From positions 992,001-1,056,000 of the forward strand of contig JADNRZ010000001.1 in the NCBI GenBank assembly GCA_015501605.1: a DNA stretch of 64,000 nt. The letters run 5' to 3'. Source of the DNA: Panaeolus papilionaceus (Eukaryota; Basidiomycota; Agaricomycetes; Agaricales). Under the pieces are notes generated by a model. The model was not told the origin of the DNA, made no database searches, and was given only the letters and a program-made list of their open reading frames with translations. This document shows, piece after piece, positions 46,972 to 58,972 of this stretch. Every line of letters starts with the position of its first letter. The stretch's first letter is position 1. The position numbers and the translations under genes were made by a program.

Positions 46972-47323
46972 CCACTCGATTTTTTTATGGGTTGATACAC
47001 TCAAAACAAGACCGGATATTTAACAGTTTATAGCAGTGGCAGATCTGACGAACAGACGTCTTTTTGCCTTCCTTTGTAGTGGTTTAAACTAAAGAAAAAA
47101 AATACTCGGCGTCGTAGTTGTCGTCGTTGCTGTCGTTCAATTGTTTGTCGTCGTCGTTCGTGACTGTACCCTTGGTCGGATTTTAAATTATTCATATTCC
47201 GATTTATTGACATAATTCCCACGATCAGTGAAATATTCTTAGTTTAATTTCTTTTTGTTAACAAAAAAAACAAAACGAACATTGGTCTTTCTTTTTTCCC
47301 TTCAACGCCTTACCATCATCTAA
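46972..47323. promoter_or_regulatory. Divergent promoter PNUTS-like / HMG-box gene
   Basis: About 350 bases between opposite start codons. Contains a degenerate cgt/cgtt triplet tract (about 47107-47165). No confident binding site. Confidence 0.4.
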
Positions 47324-48485
47324 ATGGCAGACCAACTCATCAAGTTTGAAGCACATAGAGCTCAGGTATATCAACTTTTCTTTTTTTTTATCTATCTTTT
47401 TATTCTTATTTTATTCTTATTTTTTTCAAAAAAACAAATTTAAAATAGCTCTCCGCCAGTCTCAACGCTGTAGCAGATTCAATGCGTAACTGTGCTCAAC
47501 TAGCAGAATCTTTCGCAAAGATTGTAACAGACACATCATTTACACCAGAGATGGCAGAGTTGGTTCAAGGTATTTACTTTTATCTACACTATTGAAAATG
47601 AATCCTCAAACGCGTCGAACAAGGCGCGTTGGAAGACATTGATGGTGCAAAAGGCAAGCGTAAGGCCGCGTTTTCACCAGAAGACACCGATGGTCCCAAG
47701 AAACGCAAACGAAACACCAAACCCAAGGATCCTAATGCTCCAAAGCGTCCCGCCTCTTCATATATCCTCTTCCAGAACGAGGTCCGCAAGGAACTCAAGG
47801 AGCAACATCCCAACCTTGACAACGCAGGTCTTCTGAGCTTGATTGCTGAACAATGGAAGAATATGCCTGAAGAACAGAAGGAGGCAAGTCGCGTCGCGTC
47901 ATGTATTACTCGTTACCACTGACTTTCTGTGTTTTCCAGACCTATAATCAAGCCATGAAGAACGCCAAAGCACAGTATTCTGAAGAGAAGAAAGCATACG
48001 ATAACCGTACCCCTGCTGAAATTGACGCTGCCAATGCCGCAGCAGCAGAAGCTCAAGCTGTGAGTACACATTCACCGCTCATAGCTGCCCCCAAACCCAT
48101 TCCCGCCGCGACTTCATTTGCCTTTCCATCCGATCAATGATTTATACTCCGTTGCTCACGTTGTTCATGATGACAGCTAAAAAAGGCAAATGCTAAACCT
48201 CGTGGTCCCAAACCCGGTGCTGCTGCAGCTCAGCAAACCAATTCAGTCCCTGCCAGACCACCCCCTCCTCCCGAAGTCACTCCCCCAAGCACTGATAGCT
48301 CAGAAGACTCAGACTCGGATGAAGAACCTCCTGCACCTAAACAGAAGCCTGCTCCCGTTGAACCTGACTCTGACTCTGACGAGGAATCAGAGGAGGAACC
48401 TGCACCGGCCCCAAAGAAGAGGCGTGGCGGCTCAGTAAAACCTGTCAGCAAGGACCACAAGAGCAAAAAGGGCTCGAAAGCCTAA
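47324..48485 (+). CDS. HMG-box chromatin protein with acidic tail
   Basis: Probable nuclear DNA-bending protein. Exons 47324..47365, 47449..47569, 47624..47883, 47940..48059 and 48177..48485 encode 283 residues. An N-terminal helical region (about 1-60) is followed by a basic patch (PKKRKRNTKPK) and a single HMG box at about 94-165 (APKRPASSYILF, AEQWKNMPEEQKE, YNQAMKNAKAQYSEEKKAY). The C-terminus alternates Pro and acidic Ser/Asp/Glu runs with basic KKRRGG and KSKKGSK. The intron that splits the box (47884-47939) starts gcaagt after GAG, a consensus GC-AG donor; no gt donor gives the family sequence. The box resembles Nhp6/HMGB but the long N- and C-terminal regions differ. Confidence 0.88.
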
Positions 48486-49218
48486 CAAATGAGGAAGCAT
48501 GAAGTGTATGAATGATCCCATGACATTTGGTCCGGATCCTGTGTATTTTCTCCTTGTTCTCTTCCCTAGGTCATGATGCTCAATACGTCTGCTGATTCAT
48601 TGGCTCATATTAGCTTGCTTGGATGGAAATGGCGTTGATTGATATTGAATTGGTTCAGGCGGTGCAACCAAACCTCGATTATCTAGGTTTACCGAGGTTA
48701 TGCCCTGCGTTCATCCTTTTCCTCTTATATCCCATTTTATATCAAAGTTCCCTCTGTTGTTGTTGCATTGCTCGGCGTTCCTCTTACTGATCCAGGTCAA
48801 CTTATTTGTAGTTGGTTCTTATCTATCTTATTGGTTTTCATCTAATATTCGCAATACTCTGTCCTTCTTTCGTGTCCTCCGGCCCTCTTTTTTACTTTAC
48901 TAGGATAGGGTTGTATCATCCCATATTTTCTGTATCCCCCTGTGGTGTCACGATATTACGTTTGCTTGGGCACCGATAATCATAATGCAATTGTGCTTAT
49001 TGTTACTTCAAATTTTTAATTTCAATGAGTTTATAAAGACACTTGAGTCATGTTTTTTATATTTTCCGGTGAAAACTAATTTAAATGTGCCGACAATCCG
49101 GCAACGCGTGGAAGCTGCGAGATGCTGTGTCTGCTCAGCCTTGGACTGTGGTTACTCAGCTAAATAAAAGCCTCCTCTTATCCGTTTCAACCTCTTCATC
49201 ACTCTCTCTTACAACTTG
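48486..49218. other. Intergenic region
   Basis: About 0.7 kb, T-rich 3' flank of the HMG-box gene then the upstream region of the first WW gene. No gene recognised. Confidence 0.4.
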
Positions 49219-50159
49219 ATGTCTTCAGCTCCCCCACCCTACGCACCTACGTCCAATCCTGACTCCAGAACCCTTCCTGAAGGTTGGATCTCGCAGTATG
49301 ACCCAAAGTAAGTTTTTATCTTATCATTGAGCTGCTTAATATCAACCCTGAAAAAAACTCTTTCAGTTACAAAGCTTGGTTTGTGATATTTCTTATCACG
49401 TATTGAACTGTCATTCAATGTGATTGTATGGTAGGTATTATGTGAACACAAGATCAACGCCCCCCGAAACAACTTGGGTGCACCCTCTCGGCCCACCACC
49501 TCCCCCTCCTCAGCAGTATGCCCCACCTCCAGGGCCCCCAGTTAATAACGGAGGATACAACCCAGGTTTCCCACAAGGAGGAAACTACGGTGGGTATCCT
49601 AACGCCGGTTCCCAATCGCCGTATGGTGGTGGGTATGGAGGCCAGAGTGGCTACCCAGGCAGTCCTCAAGGTGCTTACAACGCTGGTCCTTCGCCAGGTG
49701 GATATGGTGACCAGAGGGGAGATTACGGCGGATACAACCAACAGGGTAATTATGGCGCCCAACAACCACCCAACTCAAAAGGCGCTGGTAAGCTTCTCCC
49801 CAGTCATTTAATTGATCGACGTTACTTATTGACGCTCATCCCTTGTCAGGTGGAATGCTAGGCGGTCTCATGGGTAAATTTGGTGGTGGAGGCAGCAGCC
49901 ATGGAGGTGGATACCCTCAACAAGGTGGATATGGGGGATATCCTCCTCAGACCGTACTTGTTCAGCAACAGCAACCCAAAAAATCCGGAATGGGTATGGG
50001 AGGCATGGCCCTTGCTGGTTCGTAACAATTATGTTATGTCCTTCGTATCGCAATTGCTCATCTTCCTTTCGTACAGGTGGTGCTGGTCTTCTTGGTGGTC
50101 TTCTCATCGCTGATGCCGTAGACGATGCATTTGACGGAGACGATGGTGGTGACTGGTAA
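49219..50159 (+). CDS. WW-domain protein with Gly/Tyr-rich region (Wwm1-like)
   Basis: Small adaptor likely binding proline-rich partners. Exons 49219..49307, 49367..49378, 49435..49787, 49850..50017 and 50077..50159 encode 234 residues. The WW domain (about 17-50) reads LPEGWISQYDPNYKAWYYVN and TTWVHPL, with both signature Trp residues and the Tyr pair. Exon 2 is a 12-base microexon (49367-49378) that encodes YKA plus parts of two codons. The middle is rich in Gly/Tyr/Gln/Pro (GGYGGQSGYPG); the end is GGAGLLGGLLIADA and an acidic DDAFDGDDGGDW, as in yeast Wwm1, a metacaspase-binding protein. Function by analogy only. Confidence 0.85.
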
Positions 50160-50913
50160 TCGAGAGAAGCAAAATGACATTCCTATGTCGAAGATTCGAA
50201 AATAGGATCCGACAACAAATTGTCACCAAGTGTTGGATTGTTGCCAACAGTCTTAACTCAATCCGCTATTTATGCCTCTTCTCAACATTTGCATGACATT
50301 GGAGTGTTATTGCGCTAATAATATAAGGCTCCTATGTCGCCGATTGCTTTTCTATCTTTACACTTGTAGATCATGATCATTGCCTTTGGAGGCTGCCTTT
50401 TTATTTCTTAACTCTGTAAATTTGCTGTTTGTACTGCCATATTGCGAATCCATTCTTTCTTCAGGGGTTAACATTAATATGTTTCATTCGAATCAATCAG
50501 AAGTAAATGTACTTGAATTCAAATCATTTGACAAGTGCAGACAATCTCTGCATCCGAACTAATCGAACTGAAAGTCCTCAACGCCGGATTGACGGTGCTT
50601 TCCGCACTTCTTCCGCACCGACGTTATGGCATCGCCGTTGCCTCATGGGACAGTCACTTCCAGGTCCAGTTCCTTGCTTTTGACAGCTCGAATCTAATTT
50701 ATCTTATACTTATCAACTTGACGGATAACAGACACCGTAAACAGTAATCCTCGAGCAGGCCGGATCGATTTCTCATTTCGGTCATGAGCGTAGACGTGTA
50801 CGTACACAGGTTCATAGATACTCACCACGGCGACTGCTCTCCCTTCTAACTTGACATCTAAGCTTTTCCTTCTCACTTTTAAGAGCTCTACCTTGTCTCT
50901 GTCTCGCTAAAGG
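50160..50913. other. Intergenic region between the WW genes
   Basis: About 0.75 kb without a recognised gene or repeat. Confidence 0.4.
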
Positions 50914-53282
50914 ATGCAGAACGTAGCTGGTAACCCAGATGGTAGACCACTGCCCGAAGGCTGGAGCCAACATTTCGAACCTTCGTAGGTGGTCCTCCCT
51001 CATGATTCGTCCACACATTCACTGAAAGTGGATTTATCTTTACATCTGCAGCAAAAGAATGTGGTACGTCAGATCTGCAAGTTGTAGAGCGACAAAACCA
51101 TTGACTTGCCACTCATTCATCCAGGTATTATGTTCAGATGAACATCATGCCCCCTAAAGTTTCGTTTACACACCCAGCTGATTTGGCTGGCAATGGTGAA
51201 GGGTCAAGAACACCAACTCTTCCCCAATCTTCACATAACACACATCATAACTCAATGCCCCGTCCCCAATCAATGTCCTTTCCACAGATGCCAGGTGTGG
51301 ATGGCTCTCGATCTGGCGGTTTGACGTTCGCGCAAAAGTTATACGCTAGCTCTGCATCAAACACACATGCAGTACCAATGCTAAACCCAACAGACATCCA
51401 TCAGAATGCTGGTAAACCTCACCTTCCGTCTCCACCACCATCTTCACGGGGAACATCCCCGCTCCCAATTTCTCCTGCCGATTTTCATCCAGCTGCCATT
51501 CCGCGTCCCAACGCTTCCAGAATGTCGAGCATGCCTAACTTCGGGGTTTCTGCTATGTTACCTGTACCAAGTTCTACCAGTGGAGGCGCAACACCTAGCA
51601 CACATCACCATCATCCAGTTCGGTCTACTACCTTTGCTGCTGCTCAGGCATTCGGGCAACCAAATCGGGTCGTAACACACCATGCCAAGCCAGGGTTTCC
51701 CCCTCCTCGACAGACTCCTCACATAATAACCACTGCCCGACCACCGACGGAATCGTCGACAAGTACTGCGCATCCTGCACTCAACCCTGCCGGAGGTCCT
51801 CCTAAACCTCCTCCACTGAATAACACTGCAGGCAGTGCTGCCCCTGGATTAGGAGGCAACTCTTCTCCACCGCCAACTTCTGTATTGTTTTCGAAACCGC
51901 AGCCCCCTCCCCCACCCCCACCCCCACCTCCTCCGATGCTATCAACCCAGCAGCCCCCATACGGCTCAATGTCGCCGCCTAATCAAATCAATTCGCCCAC
52001 GTCGACCATTTCGACGATTACACCTGATAATGCACATCTCCATCGCCCTAGTGCCACCACGATTCAAAACAATATGATCTCGATGGCGTATAACCCTGTA
52101 GAACCATCTCCACTGGGTGGTGGTGGACCAACATTCGACTCTCGTCTCATTCCTTCCCTGCGCTTTGCTCTCTCAAGGGCCGGTACAAGAGTTTCTGAGG
52201 CTGATATTCAATGTGTTATCCAAGGACAAATGGACGCGAACTACCAAGGGGTTGTGAATGCATTAAAGCAACAACAACTTGGATGGCAACTCCAGAGCGA
52301 AGGTGACCAGATTGATTACGCTGCACTGGTAGTCGAAACCCAAAGGCTACAAATTCGAGCTCAGGCGCAACAGGCTGAAAATCTCCTTGCTCAACAGTCA
52401 AATCTTCAGGCTCAAGCTTACGCTCAGCTTTCAGCGAGTCTACAGGCTCAGCAAGAAGCTCAAGCTCAAGCCTTGGCTGAACGACTTCAACAGGAGGAGA
52501 TGGCGCGACTTCAGGCCCAGCAACAAATGGCCGCAATTCAGCAACAGGCTCAACAAGCGCTCGAGGCTCAGCAACAACAAATTTTGGCGCAGCAACAGCA
52601 GGCATTAGCGGCGCAGCAGCAGCAAAATCAACAGCTCCTCGCTCAGCAACAGCAACAGGGACAGACTCTTGCCCAACAACAACAGCAACAAGCGCTTGCT
52701 CAACAGCAGCAACAACAACAAGCGATCGCTCAACAGCAACAGGCGCTTGTGCAACAACAACAGCAGCTAGCGGCACAGGCACAACAGCAGCAGCAGCAGT
52801 TAGCAGCACAGCAGCAGGCGCAGCTGCAACAACAGGCAGCAGCCCAGGAACAGTTGGCGCAGCAGCAGCAAGCCATGTATAGTTCAATGTTGCAGCAGCA
52901 GCAGCAACAGCAGCCACAACAGCATCATGGTAGCACCTTGAACACCTTCCTCGACATCTATAACCAATTCCAACAGCAACCCACGACAACAACCGATCCG
53001 ACGAATCAAGCGCCTCCTTCTTTTGATGCATTATATGGTAGCGCTGGAGGAGCGGATCCTACAGCTGGGGCATCATCGTTCATGGATAGCTTGAATCAAA
53101 CTATCAATTCCTCCGCGACAGGCCTGCTAAGTGGAGGCGGCGGGGGTGACCCGTCTGGAGGTATCAGCGGATTCTTGAGTGGGTTAAACACCTCACTAGG
53201 CAACACAGATGGTTCAGCGTTTGGTTCAGCCTTCGATATGGGGTCTCTTGGCGACTCGCTAGGAGCCTTTGCCTCTGATTGA
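50914..53282 (+). CDS. WW-domain protein with large glutamine-rich region
   Basis: Not assigned to a named protein. Exons 50914..50984, 51052..51063 and 51125..53282 encode 746 residues. The N-terminal WW domain reads LPEGWSQHFEPSKRMWYYVQ; the second signature Trp is replaced (MPPKVSF), so ligand binding may be weakened. Exon 2 is a 12-base microexon (51052-51063) with the same position and phase as in the neighbouring WW gene. A Ser/Pro-rich segment (about 40-340), including a run of prolines, is followed by a conserved-looking SRLIPSLRFALSRAGTRVSE (about 360-400) and a polyglutamine/alanine stretch (about 430-620). The C-terminus is Gly/Ser-rich. Likely a nuclear or condensate-forming protein; inference only. 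Confidence 0.8.
52370..52925 (+). repeat. CAG/CAA codon repeat region (polyglutamine)
   Basis: In-frame runs of cag and caa codons with gct/gcg/gca interruptions encode Gln/Ala repeats inside the second WW gene. Likely length-polymorphic. Confidence 0.85.
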
Positions 53283-53634
53283 TAGGAACCTATGATTTTA
53301 GAACTCTAGACAGTTGTACTTGGATTATTTTTTTCGGTTGTTTATGGTGTACTTGGTATCGATAGCTTACTTGTATTTATTATACCCCATTTTTTGAGAT
53401 GTAAACGATGCAAGTGACCGCACCTAGATGCAGAGCCAAGGCTAGACAGTCAGGAACAGGAGGAAGGATCGTCCGCTTAATCTTATCAGATAATTGAAGC
53501 ATGGCTTCTGATCCCCATTAACACGTGCGACTCGGGATGGCTTGCATTTAGAGTTGCCGGTAGCAAATACCATTCCCCCAAATTCAAACCAACCCCAGAC
53601 GACTTTTTCTTCCAACAACCTCGAGGAGAACGAC
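53283..53634. other. Intergenic region
   Basis: 350 bases between two plus-strand genes. Nothing recognised. Confidence 0.4.
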
Positions 53635-56117
53635 ATGACCGCTGCTCAGCTCAAAGAATACACCATTGAGGAAATTGCCCAGGTATGTTTCTAAAGGGTT
53701 CATGTTGGGCATTCAATCACCCAAGTTGCCTTAAACGCTCATCTCGGTCTTAATCTAGCACAACAAGGAAGGCGATGTGGTACGCTTCTCCTTGAGTATC
53801 ATATCCATGGAGCTGTATTTAACTGCCTTGTTATAGTGGGTTATTATCGACGCAAAGGTGTACGACCTTACTCGTTTTGCCGACCTGCATCCCGGCGGTG
53901 CCAATGTTCTGTACGCCGAATCCATAGGTGAGAAGAAAGGGACACTTAGGAGTCCCTACTGAACCCGTATCCTATCATTTACAGCCGGAAAGGATGCTAC
54001 TCAAGCATTCTTTGGCCTCCACAAGCACGAAGTACTCCTCCGTCCACAGTACAAGCGTCTGCAAATTGGCACAGTTGTAGGCCAGCAAGAGCAGATCAAA
54101 CCCCCTACTCCTGGTGCCCTCAGTCAAGTGCCCTATGGGGAACCCACCTGGCTCACCAAGGGGTACCACAGCCCTTATTACTCGGACAACCACCGCAAAT
54201 TCCAAACTGCCGTGCGTGAATTTATGACCACCTACGTCCAACCCGAGAGCGCCAAATGCGAGGAGAGTGGCAAGAAGATCTCACAGGACCTGGTGGATAA
54301 ATTGGCGTAAGTGACCCGGACTATTGTAAGGGTTTTGAAGATGGTATTCAATCTAAAATTTAACAGAGAGACCAACATTATTTCCATGCGCCTAGGTCCT
54401 GGGAAGCACCTGAAAGGACGCACACTCATGGGCGGAATTGTCAAACCAGAAGAATTCACCTACTTCCATGAAGCCATTCTTCATCAAGAGCTTGCTCGGG
54501 TGACCAGCCGTGCCGTCGTTGACGGTATGCTCGCCGGTCTTGTCATCGGTCTCCCACCAGTCCTCAACTTTGGCACTCCTGAGCTTTACAACAAAGTTGT
54601 TCCGGACGTGAGTTCTAAGCGACCGGCTATATATCATGAAGCTTAATACATCCGTAGGCGCTAGCAGGCAAAAAATACGTCGCATTGGCTATCAGCGAAG
54701 CATTTGCAGGAAGTGACGTTGGTGGACTTCAAACAACGGCCGTCAGGGATGGCGATTACTGGGTTGTTACTGGAACCAAGAAATGGATTACCAACGGCAC
54801 ATTTGCCGATTATTTCACGACCGGTTGCAGGACGGATGTATGTAAATGGGGTCTGGTTCCTCGGACTAAGCACTCACTCGGCATTAAACTAGACTGGCTT
54901 CACGGTCATTCTCATCGAGCGTGGCCCAGGTGTCTCAACGAAGCAAATCAAGACGGCTTACTCCTCCGTAGCTGGCACAGCATACGTTACTTTCGATAAG
55001 GTACCTTGTCATCATAACTATCAATCCGGTGTCTAATCTCCTTGCTAATAGGTCCGAGTACCAGTATCGCATACGCTCGGTAAAGTTGGTGCTGGTATGC
55101 AGGTCATCTTGAGTAACTTCAATCACGAACGATGGATGGTCACCGCCACCTCTATCTCGGCCCAACGTTTGGCCGTCGAGGAATGCCTCAAGTAAGACCA
55201 TGAAATCCCTCATCGTCCCTGGCAATCCATTCCTGATCAAAGGGAATACGGTTGTATTTTTGCACACTTAACTGACGTGCTTCTCCTGCCTGTTATTACA
55301 GATGGTCAACTCAGCGTATCGTGTTCGGGAAGCCTCTGACGTCACAGGCTGTTATCAGAGCTAAACTCGCCAACATGATCTCTCGTGTTGAGTCGTGCCA
55401 GAACTGGTTTGAATCAGTTACTTACCAGATGGACAAGGTAAATACCGGATTCCAGTACATCGGGACGATCTCTCATCTATTCCTGTTCAACTTTGATTCT
55501 AGATGGACTACAAACAACAGTCAGACAAGTTGGCGGGACCTATTGGTCTCCTCAAGCAGTAAGAGTCAACCAGTGCTGAAAATGCGGAGAAAAGTTTCTT
55601 ACTGGTACCGTTTTTACTTTGTTTGGCTCGCCATTCCAGATATGTTTCAAGAGCAGGTCGTGAAACGGCAGAAGGTAGGCGAAAAGAACCTTTTAGTGTC
55701 ATTATTTCTCAAGCCATTTACTCACCGACCTTGTGTCCCATATGTGCAGATGCAACCCAGGTCTTTGGAGGACGCGCTCTCACAACAACTGGTATGGGTA
55801 AATTTATCGAAAACGTATGTCCCTTTTCTTTCTTTTCTTTCTCTTTATTCTTGTGTGTCCCTTTACCATTGGGACCCTTCATTTCTCGAATAGTTATATT
55901 CAGCAATGACATTTTTTGATTATGACAATTGCTGATTTGCTTCCTGACAGTATCATCGCACATCTGGATTCGACGCCAGTAAGTCAAACTGTAGACGTGT
56001 CATCTCTGAACCAAACTAATGTTTTTTTCTATAGTTCTTGCTGGTGCCGAGGATGTTTTGGGTGATTTGGGAGTTCGACAGGCACTGAAAAAGATGCCTT
56101 CAAATGTAAAATTGTAG
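53635..56117 (+). CDS. Cytochrome b5 domain-acyl-CoA dehydrogenase fusion
   Basis: Fungal acyl-CoA dehydrogenase carrying its own heme electron-transfer domain. Fourteen exons (53635..53682, 53759..53779, 53837..53927, 53985..54306, 54367..54607, 54658..54837, 54893..55000, 55052..55191, 55302..55437, 55503..55558, 55640..55674, 55750..55814, 55951..55978, 56035..56117) encode 517 residues. Cytochrome b5 domain about 1-80 with the heme-ligand motif LHPGGANVL and GLHKH. Dehydrogenase part: AISEAFAGSD, TGTKKWITNG, IERGPGVSTKQ, RIVFGKPL, GGRALTTTGMGKFIEN and ILAGAEDVLGDLGVRQ near the end. No obvious targeting peptide. Substrate unknown. Confidence 0.92.
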
Positions 56118-56308
56118 ATTGTTACGACACCTTATATATACCATGTCATTTCTGTTTCTTTGGGTACAAGTCAACTATTTCAGCTGAGAGTTACGAATCG
56201 CAAGTTGTAATGGTGGAGCAGCTCGACCCCCGAGTCGATGTTAAGGTTAAGGCTTAGTTACCGGGCGGGTTAGGGTCATAATTAAAACACTCTTAGGCCC
56301 GCTCCGTC

Positions 56309-58597
56309 ATGTTCAGCTCACTCCGTCGCGCAGGAACGCGTATTTCAACAAGAAATATTGTCACCAAACCTTCGGAATATGGCCAACCAACGTCCATATC
56401 ACACCCGCACCTGGGTATGACAACTTTATGCAGAATTTGAGGATAGTTATTGACGTGCATTGACCTCCAGTGCAGAATGGGGACCTTACTCCAGGTATCC
56501 CAGCGAGCGAATACGAGGAGAGGAGACGCAAGCTCGTAGAGTCGCTACCAGAAAAAAGTGCTGTTGTATCGGTTGCTGCTCCAATAAAATACATGTCTGC
56601 CAGTGCGTAATGTCCGACTGCTATATTCTCTGCCAGCCATCGCTTACGAAGTTCGCCTCAGATATTTTGTAGGTTCATTGATATAAAGCAGCAGATTGCT
56701 CAATAACATTTTGGGACTAGCTATAAATATCGCCAGGCATCCAATTTCTGGTACCTGACTGGGTTCGAGGAGCCAGACTCTGCTGTAATTTTGGGTAGGT
56801 TATCCTTGTGTCGGCCATTCCGGCTTGCTGAAATAGGACCTACATAGAAAAGGACTCGTCTTCCAGGGGATACAAGATGACACTTTTTGCTTCTGGTAGA
56901 GATCTTGCCAAAGAGAAGTGGGATGGAGCCAGGTTCGTGCTTGCCTATTGATGTAAATCGGCCCTTCCTGACTTCAGAAATTAGCACCAGCCTTTATGAT
57001 GCAAAGACTATTTTCAATGCCGACGAGACGTACTCGATATCCAATTTCGGCTCATATGTCAAAACCCTACTTCCTTCTCTCGACCGCGTCTACGTAGATC
57101 TTCCTGGGCCCGCTTCAAAGCCTTCAGCGCGGTCAGCGAAGAAGACTAACTTGTTCCTAAAATACCTTTCTGGATACTTTGGATCTGGTGGAGCTGGGTC
57201 GGAAACATTGGAGGGTATTTCCGCGTCTCTGCAGGAACCGCTGACCCCTGTATTGGGTAAAATGAGGGCTGTTAAAAGTGTCGCTGAGCAGAGGGTCATG
57301 AGGCAGGCAGCAGACATTAGCTCAAAAGCACACGCCAAGGTCAGTATGAGTCTTGTTTCTTTGCCTTGAATTCCTGACATAGATCACTAATGTAATGCCA
57401 ACACCCCAGACGATGCGATTTACACAACCTGGATTCTCAGAATCAAAGCTTGCTGCTCATTTTGAGTATATTTGTGCACTTGAAGGTGCCCAGCGGCTGG
57501 CATATGTTCCGGTTGTGGCTTCTGGGTAAGTAATGTTTGCCTATGTCGCCACACTAAATCAACCGGTTAATGTAACCTTCAGCCCTAATTCCCTCATTCT
57601 ACATTACACGGCAAATAACCATGGAATTCAGCCCGACGAAATGATCTTAATTGATGCAGGCTGCGAGTTCAAGTAAGTCTCTCTGGTCTACACGCGATGT
57701 ACAGACCGACTGACGACTCGGATTTAGCGGCTACGCTTCTGACATTAGTGAGTGGTTTCGGAACGTAAAATAGGTAGTTTCATGACCTCATTCATTTCTT
57801 CCAGCACGTACATTCCCCGCTTCTGGAACCTTCACAGCACCGCAGCGCGAGCTTTATAGCGCAGTGTTGTCAGCACAAAAAGCTCTTATTAAGCTTTGCT
57901 CTGTGGAGGGAGGTTATAGCTTACAAGAACTGCATCGCAAATCATGTGCACTATTGAAGGAGGAGCTGAATCAGATAGGCTTTAGCCTAGGTCGAGAGGG
58001 AGATCTCGAAAGAGTGCTATACCCACATTATTTGAGCCATCCAATTGGAGTCGGTGAGCATTTTCAACACCTTTTGTTGACTACATTGCTCACTGCAATC
58101 TGTCATAGATTTGCATGAGACTGCTTTTATCGATCGATCTGCCCCGTGAGTACCCCAGAACTTAATGTTGACCTTTAGCCTCAACCGTCTATCATTACAG
58201 GTTACAAGAGGGTATGGTCATAACTATCGAGCCAGGTCAATTTGAATTTTGTGGCGTTTAAATTATATCTAGTTTATTGACGTGAGCATACGTTTACTAC
58301 AGGGATCTATGTTCCTCCCACTGCTAACTTCCCAAAACACTTCCACAATATTGGGGTCCGGATAGAGGTATGATTACAATCCGGATTTCTCAATGAATCG
58401 TTTGGGAAACTGACCCGTTACAAAGGACGAAGTGCTTGTCGGCGAAAAAGAGCCTGTTATTTTGTCAGTTTCAGCACCGAAAGAGGTGCGCTTTCTTCTC
58501 GTTGCTCAGTATTTGTTGGCAGGGTCCTAAACTTCCTACGTAGGTGGCGGACATTGAAGGTGCATGTCAGGGTTTACTTGGATTAGAGCCCTATTAA
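56309..58597 (+). CDS. ICP55: Mitochondrial intermediate-cleaving aminopeptidase Icp55 (XPNPEP3-like)
   Basis: Metallo-aminopeptidase that trims one residue from imported mitochondrial proteins, affecting their stability. Fifteen exons encode 494 residues: 56309..56414, 56471..56602, 56662..56668, 56721..56794, 56848..56932, 56985..57339, 57410..57525, 57583..57672, 57728..57747, 57805..58053, 58109..58145, 58201..58235, 58303..58367, 58426..58485, 58544..58597. Arg/Ser-rich presequence (MFSSLRRAGTRISTRN). Metal-binding residues follow the pita-bread order: Asp in LIDAGCEF, Asp in YASDITRTF, His in SHPIGVDLHE, Glu in TIEPG and Glu in GVRIEDE. The third exon is only 7 bases but is needed to build NIFYKYRQASNFWYLTGF, a strong family block. 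Confidence 0.92.
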
Positions 58598-58972
58598 ACT
58601 TTTCAATAACATGATTACATATTGACTGTGCACATAACTCTAATCTACAATACAATACCACAATGTGCTTCTTAGCATCTGCATGATAATATGATATAGG
58701 CATTATTTGAGAATTATACAAGTGGTATTGAATCCGACAACTATAAGTACATGAGTGATTTCCTAAACGGGGTAGTAAGCGCGTGAAGTTACAGTTGTCA
58801 AGTTGTTGCACGCGCTTCATCTCCAAGTACATTTCTCTCCAAACAATTGTCTCTTTTCTTTTCCTAGGTTCAGTTACTTCTGGCCGTTTTGGCGACTACA
58901 ACTCGCCCAATACCACATAAAACGGTTGGCAGTGGTGTTTCTTCAGCTGTACAACCAAACACATAACACATC
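58598..58972. other. Intergenic region
   Basis: 375 bases between ICP55 and the kinesin gene. Nothing recognised. Confidence 0.4.

Noticed and set aside
52216..53031. Minus-strand open frame of 271 codons
   Set aside because: It is the complement of the CAG/CAA repeat of the WW gene; repeats of that kind leave all frames open. Composition is low-complexity Val/Ala.
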